Origin: Mesorhizobium sp. AR07
Lineage (GTDB): Bacteria; Pseudomonadota; Alphaproteobacteria; Rhizobiales; Rhizobiaceae
Reading direction: 5' to 3'
Assembly: GCF_024746815.1 (NCBI RefSeq)
Contig: NZ_CP080525.1
Location: 248,001 to 312,000, forward strand
Length of the DNA stretch: 64,000 bases
Shown here: one piece after another, positions 31,501 to 39,859 of the stretch
Layout: each line of letters starts with the position of its first letter
How positions within the stretch are numbered: the stretch's first letter is position 1
Program-made: the position numbers and the translations under genes
Notes under the pieces: model-generated
The model's input: only the letters and a program-made list of their open reading frames with translations
Database searches by the model: none
What the model was told of the DNA's origin: nothing

Positions 31501-34143
31501 GACGAGACCACCTACAAGACGCTGCTCGCCGTCGCCCGCGTCGTGCTGCACACGCGCAACGGAACCATCTTCGACCAGATCGAGCGCGCCGAGGCAGCGG
31601 CCTTGCAGGCGCGCGACGCCCTGCAGCCGGCAGGGTTGCTGGTTCCGCGCGAACTGCCGTCGCCTGTACCCATGGCGCATGCTTTTGCCTCGCAGGCCGT
31701 GGTGGATGTCAGCGCCGATGGCAACGGCCTCAGCCAGTGGAACGGCTTTGGCGGTTTCGACGGCGACGGGCGGCACTATGTCGTGCGCCTGGCCGGCCGG
31801 CGTACGACGCCGCAGCCGTGGATCAACGTCGTCTCCAACGCTTCGTTCGGCTTCCACACCTCCGCCGAGGGGGCTGCCTTCACCTGGAGCCGCAACAGCC
31901 GCGACTACCAGCTGACGCCATGGTCGAACGACCCGGTCTCGAACCGGCCGGGCGAGGGCCTCTACATCTACGATCAGGCCAGCGGCAAGGCGTTCTCGCC
32001 GCTCGCCGCCGTGGTGCGCGATCCCTCGATGACCTACGAGGCCTGGCACGGCCAGGGTTTCTCGACCTTCCGCGCAAAGCGCGGGCCGTTGTCGATGGAC
32101 CTTACCCATGTCGTCGACCCGGTCGACCCGGTCAAGATTTCGCGGCTGCGCATCCAGAATTCCGGCTCGGTGCCGGCGCGGCTGCGTGTCTATGCCTATG
32201 CCGAATGGGTGCTCGGCGGCCATCGGTCGCGCACGGCGGCAACCGTCGTTCCGTCACGGGACGCTGCCAGCGGTGCGTTGCTGGCGCAAAATCCCTACGG
32301 GCTCGACTTCAGCGAGCGGGTGGCCTTCCTCGCCGCCGACGGCGGCGTGCACTCGGTGACATCAGACCGCTCGGAGTTCCTCGGCCGGCACGGCTCCAGC
32401 GAACTTCCGCAGGCGGTGCTGAGCGGTGCTGCCCTGTCGGGCCGTGTCGAGGCCGGCGACGATCCTTGCGCGGCGATCGCCCGCGACATCGAGATTCCGG
32501 CCGGTGGCGACGTCACATTGCTCTGGCTGCTTGGCGACGCCGAGTCCGTCGAGGAGGCCAGCGCCCTGGTGCAGGAGCATCGGGTCAAGGATTTCGACCA
32601 GCGGCTGGCCGACAACGAACGCGAGTGGCGCGGCTTCCTCGACACCATCCAGGTCGAGACGCCGGACAAGGCGCTCGACGCCATGGTCAACCACTGGCTG
32701 CCCTATCAGAGCCTGGCCTGCCGCATCCGCGCCCGCTCCGCCTTCTATCAGGCCAGCGGTGCCTTCGGCTTCCGCGACCAGCTGCAGGACACACTGGCAC
32801 TGCTGGCGCATGATCCGCAGCTGGCGCGCGACCAGATCCTCAATGCGGCGCGGCGGCAGTTCCCCGAAGGCGACGTGCAGCACTGGTGGCTGCCGCGCAC
32901 CGGGGCAGGCGTGCGCACCACGATCTCCGACGACGTGGTCTGGCTGGCCCACGCCACGGCGCGCTACCTGCTGGTCACCGGTGACGCCACCATCCTGAAG
33001 GAGCAATTGCCTTTCATAGATGGACAGGCGCTGGGCGAGGGCGAGCACGATGCCTTCTTCACCCCGGAAATTTCGAAGAAGACGGCGTCGCTCTACGACC
33101 ATTGCGCGCGGGCGCTCGATCTTGCCATCAAGCGCAGCAGTCCCGCCGGGCTGCCGCTGATCCTCGGCGGCGACTGGAACGACGGCATGAACCGCGTCGG
33201 CGAGCACGGCAAGGGCGAGAGCGTCTGGCTCGGCTGGTTCCTGCTGAAGACGCTGGGCGACTTCGCCGCCGTTGCCAAGACCGAAGGCGATGCCAAGCGC
33301 GGGCAAGCCTGGGCAAAGCATGCCGATGCGCTGAAGCGGGCGCTTGAAAGCACGGCATGGGACGGCGAATGGTACCGGCGCGGCAGCTTCGACGACGGCA
33401 CGCCGCTGGGTTCACGCACGTCCGAAGAGTGCAAGATCGACTCCATCGCCCAGTCCTGGAGCGTGCTTTCGGGAGAGGGCGATCCGGCACGGTCGACGAC
33501 GGCGATGGAGCAGGCAACCAAACTGCTCGTCGACGACAAGCTCAAGATCGTCAAACTGTTCACGCCGCCCTTCTCGAAGACGGACAAGGACCCGGGCTAC
33601 ATCAAGAGCTATCCGCCGGGCGTGCGCGAGAATGGCGGCCAGTACACCCATGCCGCCACATGGTTCGTCATCGCGCTGGCCGAGATGGGACGCAATGACG
33701 AGGCCTATCGCTGTTTCTCGATGCTGAACCCGGTCAACCATGCGACCGACGAGGCCTCGGCCGAGCACTATCGCGTCGAGCCCTATGTCGTCGCGGCCGA
33801 TATCTATGCCGGGGACGACAATGCCGGCGACAATAGGGGCGGCCGTGGCGGCTGGACCTGGTACACCGGCTCGGCCGGCTGGCTCTACAGGGCGGCGGTA
33901 GAAGGCATTCTCGGCATCGAACGGCGCGGCAAGCGTGTTCAGTTCAATCCAAAACTTCCTGGCCACTGGGACGGGTACTCGGCAACCCTCAAGATGCTGG
34001 GAGCCGAACTCAGGGTTCGCGTCATCCGCGACAATAAGGCCAAGGCGGTTTCGCTGGAGCTGAATGGGGCAAAGACCAAGGGTTCGACAGTCGAGCTCAA
34101 GGGTGGCGAGGTTGCCGAAGTCGTCATCAGGATACCGACCTGA
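25561..34143 (+). CDS. ndvB: Cyclic beta-1,2-glucan synthase
   Basis: 2860 aa, inner-membrane enzyme making the cyclic beta-1,2-glucan of the rhizobial periplasm from UDP-glucose. In order: an N-terminal cytosolic part; two membrane segments about 415-475; a GT84 glycosyltransferase domain with DADTRTTRDA (about 625) and HHRWARGDWQ (about 775); further membrane segments about 810-860 and 925-985; then long glycan-binding/GH94-like regions, ending in a phosphorylase-like domain with GGDWNDGMNRVG (about 2535-2546), thought to set ring size. ndvA follows after about 500 bases. Needed in relatives for host interaction, motility and growth at low osmolarity. Huge antisense open frames over it are codon shadows. 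Confidence 0.96.
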   Translation: MNIQTNPAQIEKTSASFPAITEEPIRSNFLPEERLRLLGESLAKGDLTDLFGLTPFDFQARIRDSAKKILEVYRSTNAAQARGETITPAAQWLLDNNYLVEETIFQVKRDLPRRFYRQLPNLKLPDGGSVPRALALAWTYVAHSDSSVSATMFKSIVQGFQSVEPLKIGELWALPSLLRFVLIENLRRLAVRVNRTRQMRQIANDVADKVLATDGSADRQSILSKFSAHAQDTTFATQLLYRLRDGSQNAGKALEWLEGELEKTGSDAEEIIISEHHTLSSGNVTTGNIIRGLRLINDVDWTVWFEGVSRIDTVLRERTDFAALDFFSRDQYRTAIEELARRSDLSEYRVAEKAIELAGHAAGEGEAAPAASAHTDVGFFLVGPRRLELEKAIGYRPTISQTIKRAFRKTGWLGIVVPVFALTALLLVLSGNALANLGLSVPSIVLMLALFAVPASEGALAFFNTVVSLFLKPTRLVGYDYRHGVPPEARTLVVVPSLIGSRDDVEENIRNIEVHHLANTADEIHFALLSDWPDSKAEIDAADTEILEFARAEIARLNARYPSEGAPRFYILHRRRLFNAAQGSWMGWERKRGKLHELDLLLRGDSDTTFLPLDMPLPENVVHVMTLDADTRTTRDAVATLVGKLCHPLNRPHFDAARRVVTAGYAILQPRITASLTSGDDASFFQRVFSANRGLDPYVFAVSDLYQDVFGDGSFTGKGLYHVDAFEAALQGRIEENTILSHDLLEGALARAALVTDIELVEDYPTRYSVDASRHHRWARGDWQLLGFMLDPRSGVPALSRWKMIDNLRRSLTPIFWVMAAIAGWTLLPFTQAAQWQALLILSLFMAPTFDIVNAILPKSGDQTPRGHFSALARDVAFGTAMVALKIVLMAHNAWMMGDAIVRTLYRLFVSRQNLLEWRTASQAHKSGDNDVGSYYGMMYGAVIIGFVGLAIPVLADSTGAFVAFFFALFWIASPAIAAWISRSAETEDRLRISAADIHALRTVARRTWHYFESFVTAEHHNLPPDNFQESPAPVVAPRTSPTNIGVYLLSVVSARDFGWISLSDAITRIDATMTTIEGMPRDRGHLFNWYDTTTLKPLYPLYISAVDSGNLAGHLVAVAAACAEWAEAPSVHLQGDFEGILDTVTILSESLDELPDDRRQLRPLRQRLADRLDGMRRAVDTIKAQPEMASIRTINLAVLAGEIRKLAAAIHTEAASPQSDIIVDWAARLEATCEAHVHDAHSDDNAVEALRAKLLTLRERTRRFAFEMDFSFLMRPERKLLSIGYRVEEHQLDESCYDLLASEARLTSLFAIAKGDLPTEHWFRLGRPIVEIGFQGALMSWSGSMFEYLMPPLVMKEPQGSILNQTSKLIIKRQIQYGRQKNVPWGISEAAYNARDRELTYQYTNFGVPGLGLKRGLGQNTVIAPYATVLAAQFNPREAVQNLARLREIGALGRHGFYDAVDFTPQRVPEGTDHVVVQNYMAHHSGMSIAAVADAIFEGRMRDRFHSDPVIESAELLLQERAPRDIPTATVRTEADERAKDETEVESPDTRIVLDPLRSLRSTSVMSNGRYSVMVTATGSGYSRWGDLSVTRWQPDPTEDRLGSYIFLRDAGTGDWWSATAEPKRAAEEKAQTLFSDDKASFVKTVGTLRSEVECIVVSEGNGEGRRVTLYNDGPSDRHIEVTSFAELVLGLEASDNAHPAFSKMFVETEIASNNAAIFATRRKRETSEPDIAMVHFVTDPSGSARDAEAETDRRAFIGRGRTIVDAAAFDPGARLRGHSGFTLDPIASLRRQVRVPANKKISLTFWTVVGANRAELEAAVARLDHQESFARQAMLAWTRSQVQTRHMGLSLTDAANVQKLARYLIYPDPFLRLPAESIASGLGKQSSLWPTSISGDFPIFLVRIGDVADLEIVAQALRFQEYMRTRGMMIDFVVVNEQASSYVQDLQRAVETLCENSRLRGKELGPRQHIFAVRRDLMDETTYKTLLAVARVVLHTRNGTIFDQIERAEAAALQARDALQPAGLLVPRELPSPVPMAHAFASQAVVDVSADGNGLSQWNGFGGFDGDGRHYVVRLAGRRTTPQPWINVVSNASFGFHTSAEGAAFTWSRNSRDYQLTPWSNDPVSNRPGEGLYIYDQASGKAFSPLAAVVRDPSMTYEAWHGQGFSTFRAKRGPLSMDLTHVVDPVDPVKISRLRIQNSGSVPARLRVYAYAEWVLGGHRSRTAATVVPSRDAASGALLAQNPYGLDFSERVAFLAADGGVHSVTSDRSEFLGRHGSSELPQAVLSGAALSGRVEAGDDPCAAIARDIEIPAGGDVTLLWLLGDAESVEEASALVQEHRVKDFDQRLADNEREWRGFLDTIQVETPDKALDAMVNHWLPYQSLACRIRARSAFYQASGAFGFRDQLQDTLALLAHDPQLARDQILNAARRQFPEGDVQHWWLPRTGAGVRTTISDDVVWLAHATARYLLVTGDATILKEQLPFIDGQALGEGEHDAFFTPEISKKTASLYDHCARALDLAIKRSSPAGLPLILGGDWNDGMNRVGEHGKGESVWLGWFLLKTLGDFAAVAKTEGDAKRGQAWAKHADALKRALESTAWDGEWYRRGSFDDGTPLGSRTSEECKIDSIAQSWSVLSGEGDPARSTTAMEQATKLLVDDKLKIVKLFTPPFSKTDKDPGYIKSYPPGVRENGGQYTHAATWFVIALAEMGRNDEAYRCFSMLNPVNHATDEASAEHYRVEPYVVAADIYAGDDNAGDNRGGRGGWTWYTGSAGWLYRAAVEGILGIERRGKRVQFNPKLPGHWDGYSATLKMLGAELRVRVIRDNKAKAVSLELNGAKTKGSTVELKGGEVAEVVIRIPT

Positions 34144-34660
34144 GGCAGGTCGCCAACAGTATTCCCTCGGGCTCAAGCCCGGGGGCGGAGCAAGTTTCGG
34201 GCTCGCGATATAGGCTGGCGGGCGCCATGCTGCCCGGCATTGTCAGTGGCCAGACCAAAGTCTTGGCAGTAAAAAAACTCATAAAATCAATGGCTTGATG
34301 CGGGCCGTATGAATTGTCCCAAGCAGCGAGGCTTGGCGTCCCTTTGCCTTTGGAGAGCTGCGAGGCCGCTTTGTTTCGTTCTATACTGTGCAGAAGGCGA
34401 TTTCGGCCTTGGTCATCCGCCCGACATCCTTGGTGATTAAAATTATGGCAGCACGTGCCAACTGCCATGATTTCGCCGCATGCCTGACATTTTACCTGTC
34501 TTCTCAAACCGTTAGGTGATCACGGCAGATTTCGGAACGTCGCCATCTTTTGTTCGCGAAATGGGAACTGAAGAGGTACACGGCCATTGTTTTGCAACGT
34601 ATCAACCGGTACGAGTCAAATGATGCAGTGCACAATAAACAGCGTGGCGGAGTAACTGGG
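34144..34660. other. Gene-poor gap between ndvB and ndvA
   Basis: About 517 bases. No convincing gene: the 126-codon reverse frame here has no coding pattern. The region turns AT-richer towards ndvA and probably carries the ndvA promoter, but no clear -35/-10 pair or terminator is seen. Confidence 0.6.
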
Positions 34661-36442
34661 GTGACCCTTCTGCAAATCTACTGGAGAGCGCTCGGTTATC
34701 TGGCCGCGGACAGGAAACGCGTCGCGTTGATCTGTTCGGCCAATGTCGCTCTCGCCATCATCGCCATCCTCGAGCCGATCATGTTCGGCCGGGTGATCGA
34801 CGCGATTTCCGAACGCGGTTCGGTGTTTACCACGCTTGCCCTGTGGGCAGGCCTGGGTGCCTTCAACATCGTTGCCTTCGTCCTGGTGGCGCGCGGCGCC
34901 GATCGCTTTGCCCACAAGCGGCGCAGCGAGGTGCTTTGCCAGTCTTTCGAGCGCGTGATCACCATGCCGCTTGCCTGGCATCATCAGCGCGGCACCTCCA
35001 ATGCCTTGCACACGCTGTTGCGCGCGGTCGAGACGCTGTTCAGCCTGTGGCTCGAATTCATGCGTCAGCACCTGTCCACGGCCGTTGCGCTGTTCCTGCT
35101 GATCCCGACGGCAATCAGCATGGATCTGCGCATGTCGCTGGTGTTGCTGGCGCTCGGCGCTCTCTATGTCGGCATCGGCCGGCTGGTGATGAAGCGCACC
35201 AAGGCAGGCCAGGCCGCCGTCGAGCGGCACTACCACCAGGTGTTTGCGCATGTGACTGACTCGGTCAGCAATGTCGCCGTGCTGCAGAGCTACAACCGTC
35301 TTGGCCACGAGGCGGAGACGCTGCGCCGCTATGTCAAGAACCTGCTTGACGCGCAGAACCCGGTGCTCGACTGGTGGGCGATGGCCAATGCGCTGCATCG
35401 CCTGTCGTCGACGATCTCGATGATGGTCGTGCTTTTGATCGGCGCCTATCTGGTCACCCATGGCCAGCTGCGCATCGGCGACGTCATCGCCTTCACCGGC
35501 TTTGCCACGCTGCTGATCGCCAGGCTCGACCAGATGTCGGCGTTCGCCAACCAGATTTCCGAGGCCCGGGCCAAGCTCGAAGACTTCTATCACCTTGAGG
35601 ACTCCGCGGCCGACGCCGCCGAGCCGGACGGCCTGCGCGATCTCATCAACGTCACCGGCCATGTCCGCTTCGAGAATGTCGGCTTCGAATTCGCCAATTC
35701 GGGTCAAGGCATCGACGACGTGTCGTTCGAGGTCCAGGCCGGTCAGACCGTCGCCATCGTCGGCCCGACGGGCGCCGGCAAGACCACGCTCATCAATCTG
35801 CTGCAGCGCGTCTTCTCGCCGTCGCATGGCCGTATCCTGATCGACGGCGTCGACACCCGCACCGTGACCCGCAAGTCGCTGCGCCATTCGATCGCCACCG
35901 TGTTCCAGGATGCAGGCCTGCTCAACCGCTCGATCGAGGACAACATCCGTGTCGGCCGCGCAGACGCTACCAATGACGAGATCCATGCCGCCGCCAACGC
36001 GGCTGCCGCGCAGGACTTCATCCTGTCCAAGAGCAATGGCTACGACACGCTGGTCGGCGAACGCGGCGGCCAATTGTCGGGTGGCGAACGCCAGCGTATC
36101 GCCATTGCCCGCGCCGTGCTGAAGGACGCGCCGATCCTGGTGCTCGACGAGGCGACCAGCGCTCTCGACGTCGAGACCGAGGATCGCGTCAAGGAAGCGA
36201 TCGACGAGTTGCGGCGCGACCGCACCACCTTCATCATCGCCCACCGTCTGACCACAGTTCGCGACGCCGATCTGGTCGTGTTCATGGACAAGGGCAGGGT
36301 GATCGAGATGGGCGGCTTCGCCGAACTGTCGATCCGCAATGGCCGCTTTGCCAGCCTGCTGCGCGCCGGCGGCCTGCTCAACGACGAGGAGGTTCGCCGC
36401 CTCAGCCGCACCGTGCAGCAACAGCAGGAAGCCGCCGCTTGA
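34661..36442 (+). CDS. ndvA: Cyclic beta-1,2-glucan export ABC transporter (ATPase-permease)
   Basis: 593 aa from a GTG start (VTLLQIYWRALGYLA) with GGAG eight bases upstream; this gives the usual NdvA/ChvA N-terminus. The frame is open to 34550 but that extension is unlike the family. Six membrane helices in the first 310 residues; Walker A GPTGAGKTT (about 367), signature LSGGE (about 472), Walker B ILVLDEAT, H-loop IIAHRLTT. It works as a dimer moving cyclic glucan made by NdvB to the periplasm. Confidence 0.94.
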   Translation: MTLLQIYWRALGYLAADRKRVALICSANVALAIIAILEPIMFGRVIDAISERGSVFTTLALWAGLGAFNIVAFVLVARGADRFAHKRRSEVLCQSFERVITMPLAWHHQRGTSNALHTLLRAVETLFSLWLEFMRQHLSTAVALFLLIPTAISMDLRMSLVLLALGALYVGIGRLVMKRTKAGQAAVERHYHQVFAHVTDSVSNVAVLQSYNRLGHEAETLRRYVKNLLDAQNPVLDWWAMANALHRLSSTISMMVVLLIGAYLVTHGQLRIGDVIAFTGFATLLIARLDQMSAFANQISEARAKLEDFYHLEDSAADAAEPDGLRDLINVTGHVRFENVGFEFANSGQGIDDVSFEVQAGQTVAIVGPTGAGKTTLINLLQRVFSPSHGRILIDGVDTRTVTRKSLRHSIATVFQDAGLLNRSIEDNIRVGRADATNDEIHAAANAAAAQDFILSKSNGYDTLVGERGGQLSGGERQRIAIARAVLKDAPILVLDEATSALDVETEDRVKEAIDELRRDRTTFIIAHRLTTVRDADLVVFMDKGRVIEMGGFAELSIRNGRFASLLRAGGLLNDEEVRRLSRTVQQQQEAAA

Positions 36443-36451
36443 ACTTCGTTT

Positions 36452-36548
36452 TTACCTCCCCCTTGTGGGGAGGTCGGACCGAAGGTCCGGGCGGGGGGCT
36501 GGCGCTGACCCCCACCCCGCTGCTTCGCAGCGACCCTGCCCTCAAGGG
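36452..36548. repeat. Intergenic palindromic repeat, family A, copy 3 (interrupted)
   Basis: Left part of a family A element after ndvA (CCTCCCCCTTGTGGGGAGGT at the left, GCTGCTTCGCAGCGACCCTG near the right). Its last bases continue at 37755-37763 beyond the insertion sequence, so the element was present before the IS arrived. Confidence 0.75.
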
Positions 36549-37744
36549 CAGGGGAATCGCACATGAGTAGATCGGGTCACTTGCGTGGTGGAGAGAAATT
36601 GATTCTGACGGACCTCTTGAAGACAGGAGGTCATGATGGTGTTTGTGGATATATTCGACGAGGTTCCGGACCCTCGAGACTTCACGGCCCAGCACGAATT
36701 GCCAGAGATTTTGTTCGTGGCGCTGGCGGCGGTGCTTTGCGGAGCGACGCACTGCACGGAGATGGTGCTGTTTGCCAAGTCGCGGCTCGATCTGTTGCGG
36801 CAGTTCATCCCCCTCAAGCACGGCGTGCCCAGCCACGACACCTTCAGCCGGGTGCTGGCCGCACTCGATCCGGTGGCCTTCAACGCCGCCTTCATGCGCT
36901 TCATGGCCGCCTTCGGCACACAGGCGCACATCGATGTGCCGAAAGGCCAAGTCGCCGTCGACGGCAAGAGCCTCAGGCGCGCCTACGCCAAGGGCTGCGC
37001 CCACATGCCGCCGCTGGTGGTTACAGTCTTTGCCTGCGACACCTTCATGAGCCTGGCTCAGGTCGTGGCACACAAGGGTGGCGAGGTCGAGGCTGCGATC
37101 GAGGCGCTCAAGCTGTTGTCGCTCAAGGGGTTGACCGTCACCGGCGATGCCTTGCACTGCCATCGCCGCATGACCAAGACCATCCGCGAAGGTGGCGGCA
37201 ACTATGTGCTGGCCATCAAGGGCAACCAGTCGAAACTGGCAGTACAGGCCAATGCTGCCCTCGACGCGGCAGCTGCGAGCAAAAGAACCAGGTTCCATCA
37301 GGTCGACGAGGATGCCCATGGCCGCCACGAGGTGCGCCGTGCTTTCGTCGTCCCCTTCGCCCAGACGCCGGGCCAGAACGCGCTCGTCGACCTTTGCGCC
37401 GTCGGCCGTGTCGAAAGCTGGCGCACCGTCGATGGCAAGACCACCCACAAGGTCCGCTGCTATGCGTTGTCGCGCACAATGCCGGCCAAAGAACTGATCG
37501 CCTCCGTTCGCCGCCACTGGAGCATAGAGAATGAGCTGCACTGGCAACTCGACGTCCTGCTCTGCGAAGATCGCATCAGGGGTCGCAAGAACAACGCGCC
37601 GGCAAACCACGCCATACTTCGGCGCCTTACTCTCAACATCCTTAGAGCCGACCCGGAAAACATCCCGCTCAGCCACAAACGACTCAAAGCACGGTGGGCC
37701 GATCAAGACCTCATCAGCCTTATCACTCATATGCGATAGCCCTG
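36549..37744 (+). mobile_element. ISAs1-family insertion sequence, 1196 bp
   Basis: Bounded by 20-bp terminal inverted repeats, CAGGGGAATCGCACATGAGT at 36549-36568 and the complement of CAGGGCTATCGCATATGAGT at 37725-37744 (17 of 20 identical). Flanking 10-bp target duplication: ccctcaaggg (36539-36548) and cccacaaggg (37745-37754), one mismatch. It holds one intact transposase gene. It landed in the right arm of a family A repeat. Confidence 0.85.
36633..37739 (+). CDS. ISAs1-family transposase
   Basis: 368 aa, apparently intact. An N-terminal transposase-associated domain (VDIFDEVPDPRD...LPEILFVALAAVLCGA) is followed by a DDE domain: VAVDGKSLRRA (first aspartate), TGDALHCHR (second) and the C-terminal HWSIENELHWQLDV (glutamate). 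RBS AGGAGG at 36625-36630. The stop lies inside the right terminal repeat. An intact gene with nearly matching ends suggests recent activity. Confidence 0.92.
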   Translation: MMVFVDIFDEVPDPRDFTAQHELPEILFVALAAVLCGATHCTEMVLFAKSRLDLLRQFIPLKHGVPSHDTFSRVLAALDPVAFNAAFMRFMAAFGTQAHIDVPKGQVAVDGKSLRRAYAKGCAHMPPLVVTVFACDTFMSLAQVVAHKGGEVEAAIEALKLLSLKGLTVTGDALHCHRRMTKTIREGGGNYVLAIKGNQSKLAVQANAALDAAAASKRTRFHQVDEDAHGRHEVRRAFVVPFAQTPGQNALVDLCAVGRVESWRTVDGKTTHKVRCYALSRTMPAKELIASVRRHWSIENELHWQLDVLLCEDRIRGRKNNAPANHAILRRLTLNILRADPENIPLSHKRLKARWADQDLISLITHMR

Positions 37745-37823
37745 CCCACAAGGGGGAGGGTAATAGATCTGCGACACCACCGCTCGATTGCCCCAAACGC
37801 GCCGGCGGTCTATGTAAAGCCGC

Positions 37824-38576
37824 ATGAGCGATACGACTTCACGCCTGACCGGCTGGATGGATCTGGCCAACCCGACGCGCTTCGTCGGGCTGGCCGACAA
37901 GGTCGTGCCATGGTTGGCGTCCATCGCCACGCTTATCCTTGTCGTAGGGCTCTATATGAGCTTCGCCGCGCCTGAGGATTTCCAGCAAGGCATCACCGTT
38001 CGCATCATGTACATACACGTGCCTTTCGCCTGGCTCGCCATGATGTGCTACACGCTGATGGCGATTTCCGCACTCGGCACGCTGGTCTGGCGCCATCCGC
38101 TGGCCGATGTCGCGCTGAAATCCGCGGCCCCCATAGGGGCTGTCTTCACAGCACTGGCGCTGATCACCGGTTCGATCTGGGGCAAGCCGATGTGGGGCAC
38201 CTGGTGGGTCTGGGATGCACGGCTGACCTCGGTCTTCGTGCTGTTCCTGATGTATCTCGGCATCATCGCGCTGACCCGCGCGCTCGACGATGCCGGACGC
38301 GCTGCCTGGGCCGCCGCCATCATTACGCTGGTCGGCTTCATCAACATCCCGATCATCAAATTCTCGGTCGACTGGTGGAACACGCTGCACCAGCCGGCCT
38401 CGGTGTTCCGGCTTGGCGGACCGACCATCGATCCCAGCCTGCTGTGGCCGCTGCTGGTGATGGCCGTCGGCTTCACGGTGCTGTTCTTCACGCTGCATCT
38501 GATGGCGATGCGCACGGAAATCCGCCGCCGCCGGGTTATTGCGATGCGGCGTGTGGCGGCACGGCAGGCTAACTAA
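37824..38576 (+). CDS. ccmC: Heme exporter / cytochrome c maturation protein CcmC
   Basis: 250 aa, six membrane helices. It presents heme to CcmE for c-type cytochrome assembly. The periplasmic tryptophan-rich motif WGTWWVWDARLTS is near residues 124-136, and the flanking heme-ligand histidines are in YIHVPFAW and NTLHQP. Its normal partners ccmA, ccmB, ccmD and ccmG are not beside it: upstream is the IS and ndvA, downstream a repeat and an unrelated gene. The Ccm genes must be elsewhere in the genome. Confidence 0.92.
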   Translation: MSDTTSRLTGWMDLANPTRFVGLADKVVPWLASIATLILVVGLYMSFAAPEDFQQGITVRIMYIHVPFAWLAMMCYTLMAISALGTLVWRHPLADVALKSAAPIGAVFTALALITGSIWGKPMWGTWWVWDARLTSVFVLFLMYLGIIALTRALDDAGRAAWAAAIITLVGFINIPIIKFSVDWWNTLHQPASVFRLGGPTIDPSLLWPLLVMAVGFTVLFFTLHLMAMRTEIRRRRVIAMRRVAARQAN

Positions 38577-38592
38577 CCTCGGTCGAGTTCCT

Positions 38593-38768
38593 TCGCGCCC
38601 CCCTCTGTCCTGCCGGACATCTCCCCCTCAAGGGGGGAGATCGGCTGCCACTTCGGCTTTCGCCAATCTCGACTGCCAGAGGAATGAGCGGGAGCGTCAA
38701 AGCTGCAAATCTCCCCCCTTGAGGGGAGATGGCCGGCAGGCCAGAGAGGGGCGCTGTCCCGCCAGCGT
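38593..38768. repeat. Intergenic palindromic repeat, family B, copy 4
   Basis: Between the convergent ccmC and the aldolase-like gene. Outer inverted arms as in the other copies, but the right arm has substitutions (GATGGCCGGCAGGCCAGAGA), so it is the most diverged of the four. Confidence 0.8.
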
Positions 38769-38800
38769 TACCCGGTCTGCCTGTGCGCGGGCCGTTTGCC

Positions 38801-39859
38801 TCACCCCATCCGCCCGCGCGCTGCCACCGGCAATGTCTCCAGCACCTTGTCGCCGTCGATCAGATTGACCTCGTTGAACAAGTTGGTGACGACGCAGCAA
38901 TGATCGGGCACGACGCGCACGCGTTCGCCGATGCGCAGCTTTCCATCGCCCGAAAGCGTGACGGTGCCGTGCTCCTCGCTCAAGCCCGTCACGCGCGCTC
39001 CCGAAACGCCGAGCAATTCGCCGAAATCGGCGAGCCCCAGCGTGTCGCTGGACAGCGCCTTGCTACCGGCATCGAGGATGGCGCGCGTTGCTGTCGGGTG
39101 GCTGACCACTGTCGACATCACGGTCAGCGCGCAATCATCGAGAGTGCCGACGCCTTTGGCGACCTGGTAGCGGTCGAGATAGATGTAGGTGCCCGGGCGA
39201 TATTCGGTGACGACCGATGCCGCACTGGAGCGCCACATGTCCGGCGTGCCGCCGCTGGAGATGCGTTCGCAGGCGAGACCCGAAGCGGCAAGCGCCTGCC
39301 TGGCGTCGGCGAGCCAGGCCCCGGCCTCCGCCGCGCGGCCGGCGGCCGGGTAGGTCATCAGTCCGCCGAAGGCGAGCCCACTGGCCTTGTCGATCTGCCT
39401 TGCCAGCGCCACGGCGTCTTCAGCCGTCTGCACGCCGCAGCGGCCCATGCCGGTGTCGCATTCGACCAGCACCGGCAGGCGGCGGCCGGCATCGCTGAAG
39501 GTCGCGGCCAGTCCTTCGATGGTCTCCCTGCTGTCCGCCGTCACCGACAAGGTGACCCTGCCATGCAGCGCCAGAAGCCGCTCCAGCTTGGCCCGCCCGA
39601 GGATGTTGTAGGGAAGAAAAATATCGGCAAGGCCGGCGTCGGCCATCACCTCGGCCTCGCCGATCTTCTGGCAGGTGATGCCGACGGCGCCGGCCGCGAC
39701 CTGCTTCTTCGCCCAATAGGGCAATTTGTGCGTCTTGATATGCGGCCGCAGCTTCAGCCCGTTCCTGTGGGCATGGGCCTGGGCGCGGGCGATGTTGGCT
39801 TCGGCGCGCGCGGCGTCGATCAGGATCGATGGCGTATCGAGGTCGTGGATGGTCGGCAT
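38801..39859 (-). CDS. D-threonine aldolase-like PLP enzyme
   Basis: 352 aa, alanine-racemase-type barrel followed by the D-TA C-terminal domain. The PLP-lysine motif RPHIKTHK is at residues 38-45; the metal site is the His-Cys pair in PDHCCVVTN near the C-terminus (about 316-319). Family members split D-threonine or other D-3-hydroxy amino acids into glycine and an aldehyde, or dehydrate 3-hydroxy-D-aspartate. Which substrate applies cannot be read from the sequence. The next gene is divergent across 284 bases that include a repeat. Confidence 0.88.
   Translation of the reverse strand: MPTIHDLDTPSILIDAARAEANIARAQAHAHRNGLKLRPHIKTHKLPYWAKKQVAAGAVGITCQKIGEAEVMADAGLADIFLPYNILGRAKLERLLALHGRVTLSVTADSRETIEGLAATFSDAGRRLPVLVECDTGMGRCGVQTAEDAVALARQIDKASGLAFGGLMTYPAAGRAAEAGAWLADARQALAASGLACERISSGGTPDMWRSSAASVVTEYRPGTYIYLDRYQVAKGVGTLDDCALTVMSTVVSHPTATRAILDAGSKALSSDTLGLADFGELLGVSGARVTGLSEEHGTVTLSGDGKLRIGERVRVVPDHCCVVTNLFNEVNLIDGDKVLETLPVAARGRMG

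Noticed and set aside
27061..32223. Very long reverse-strand open frames (1279 and 440 codons) over ndvB
   Set aside because: They mirror the codon structure of ndvB in GC-rich DNA and show no domain motifs; the forward gene is certain.
34127..34507. 126-codon reverse frame after ndvB
   Set aside because: Low-quality sequence, no ribosome-binding site and no recognisable fold; treated as non-coding.
34616..36421. 601-codon reverse frame over ndvA
   Set aside because: Shadow of the ABC transporter gene; the composition is the antisense of membrane helices and Walker motifs.
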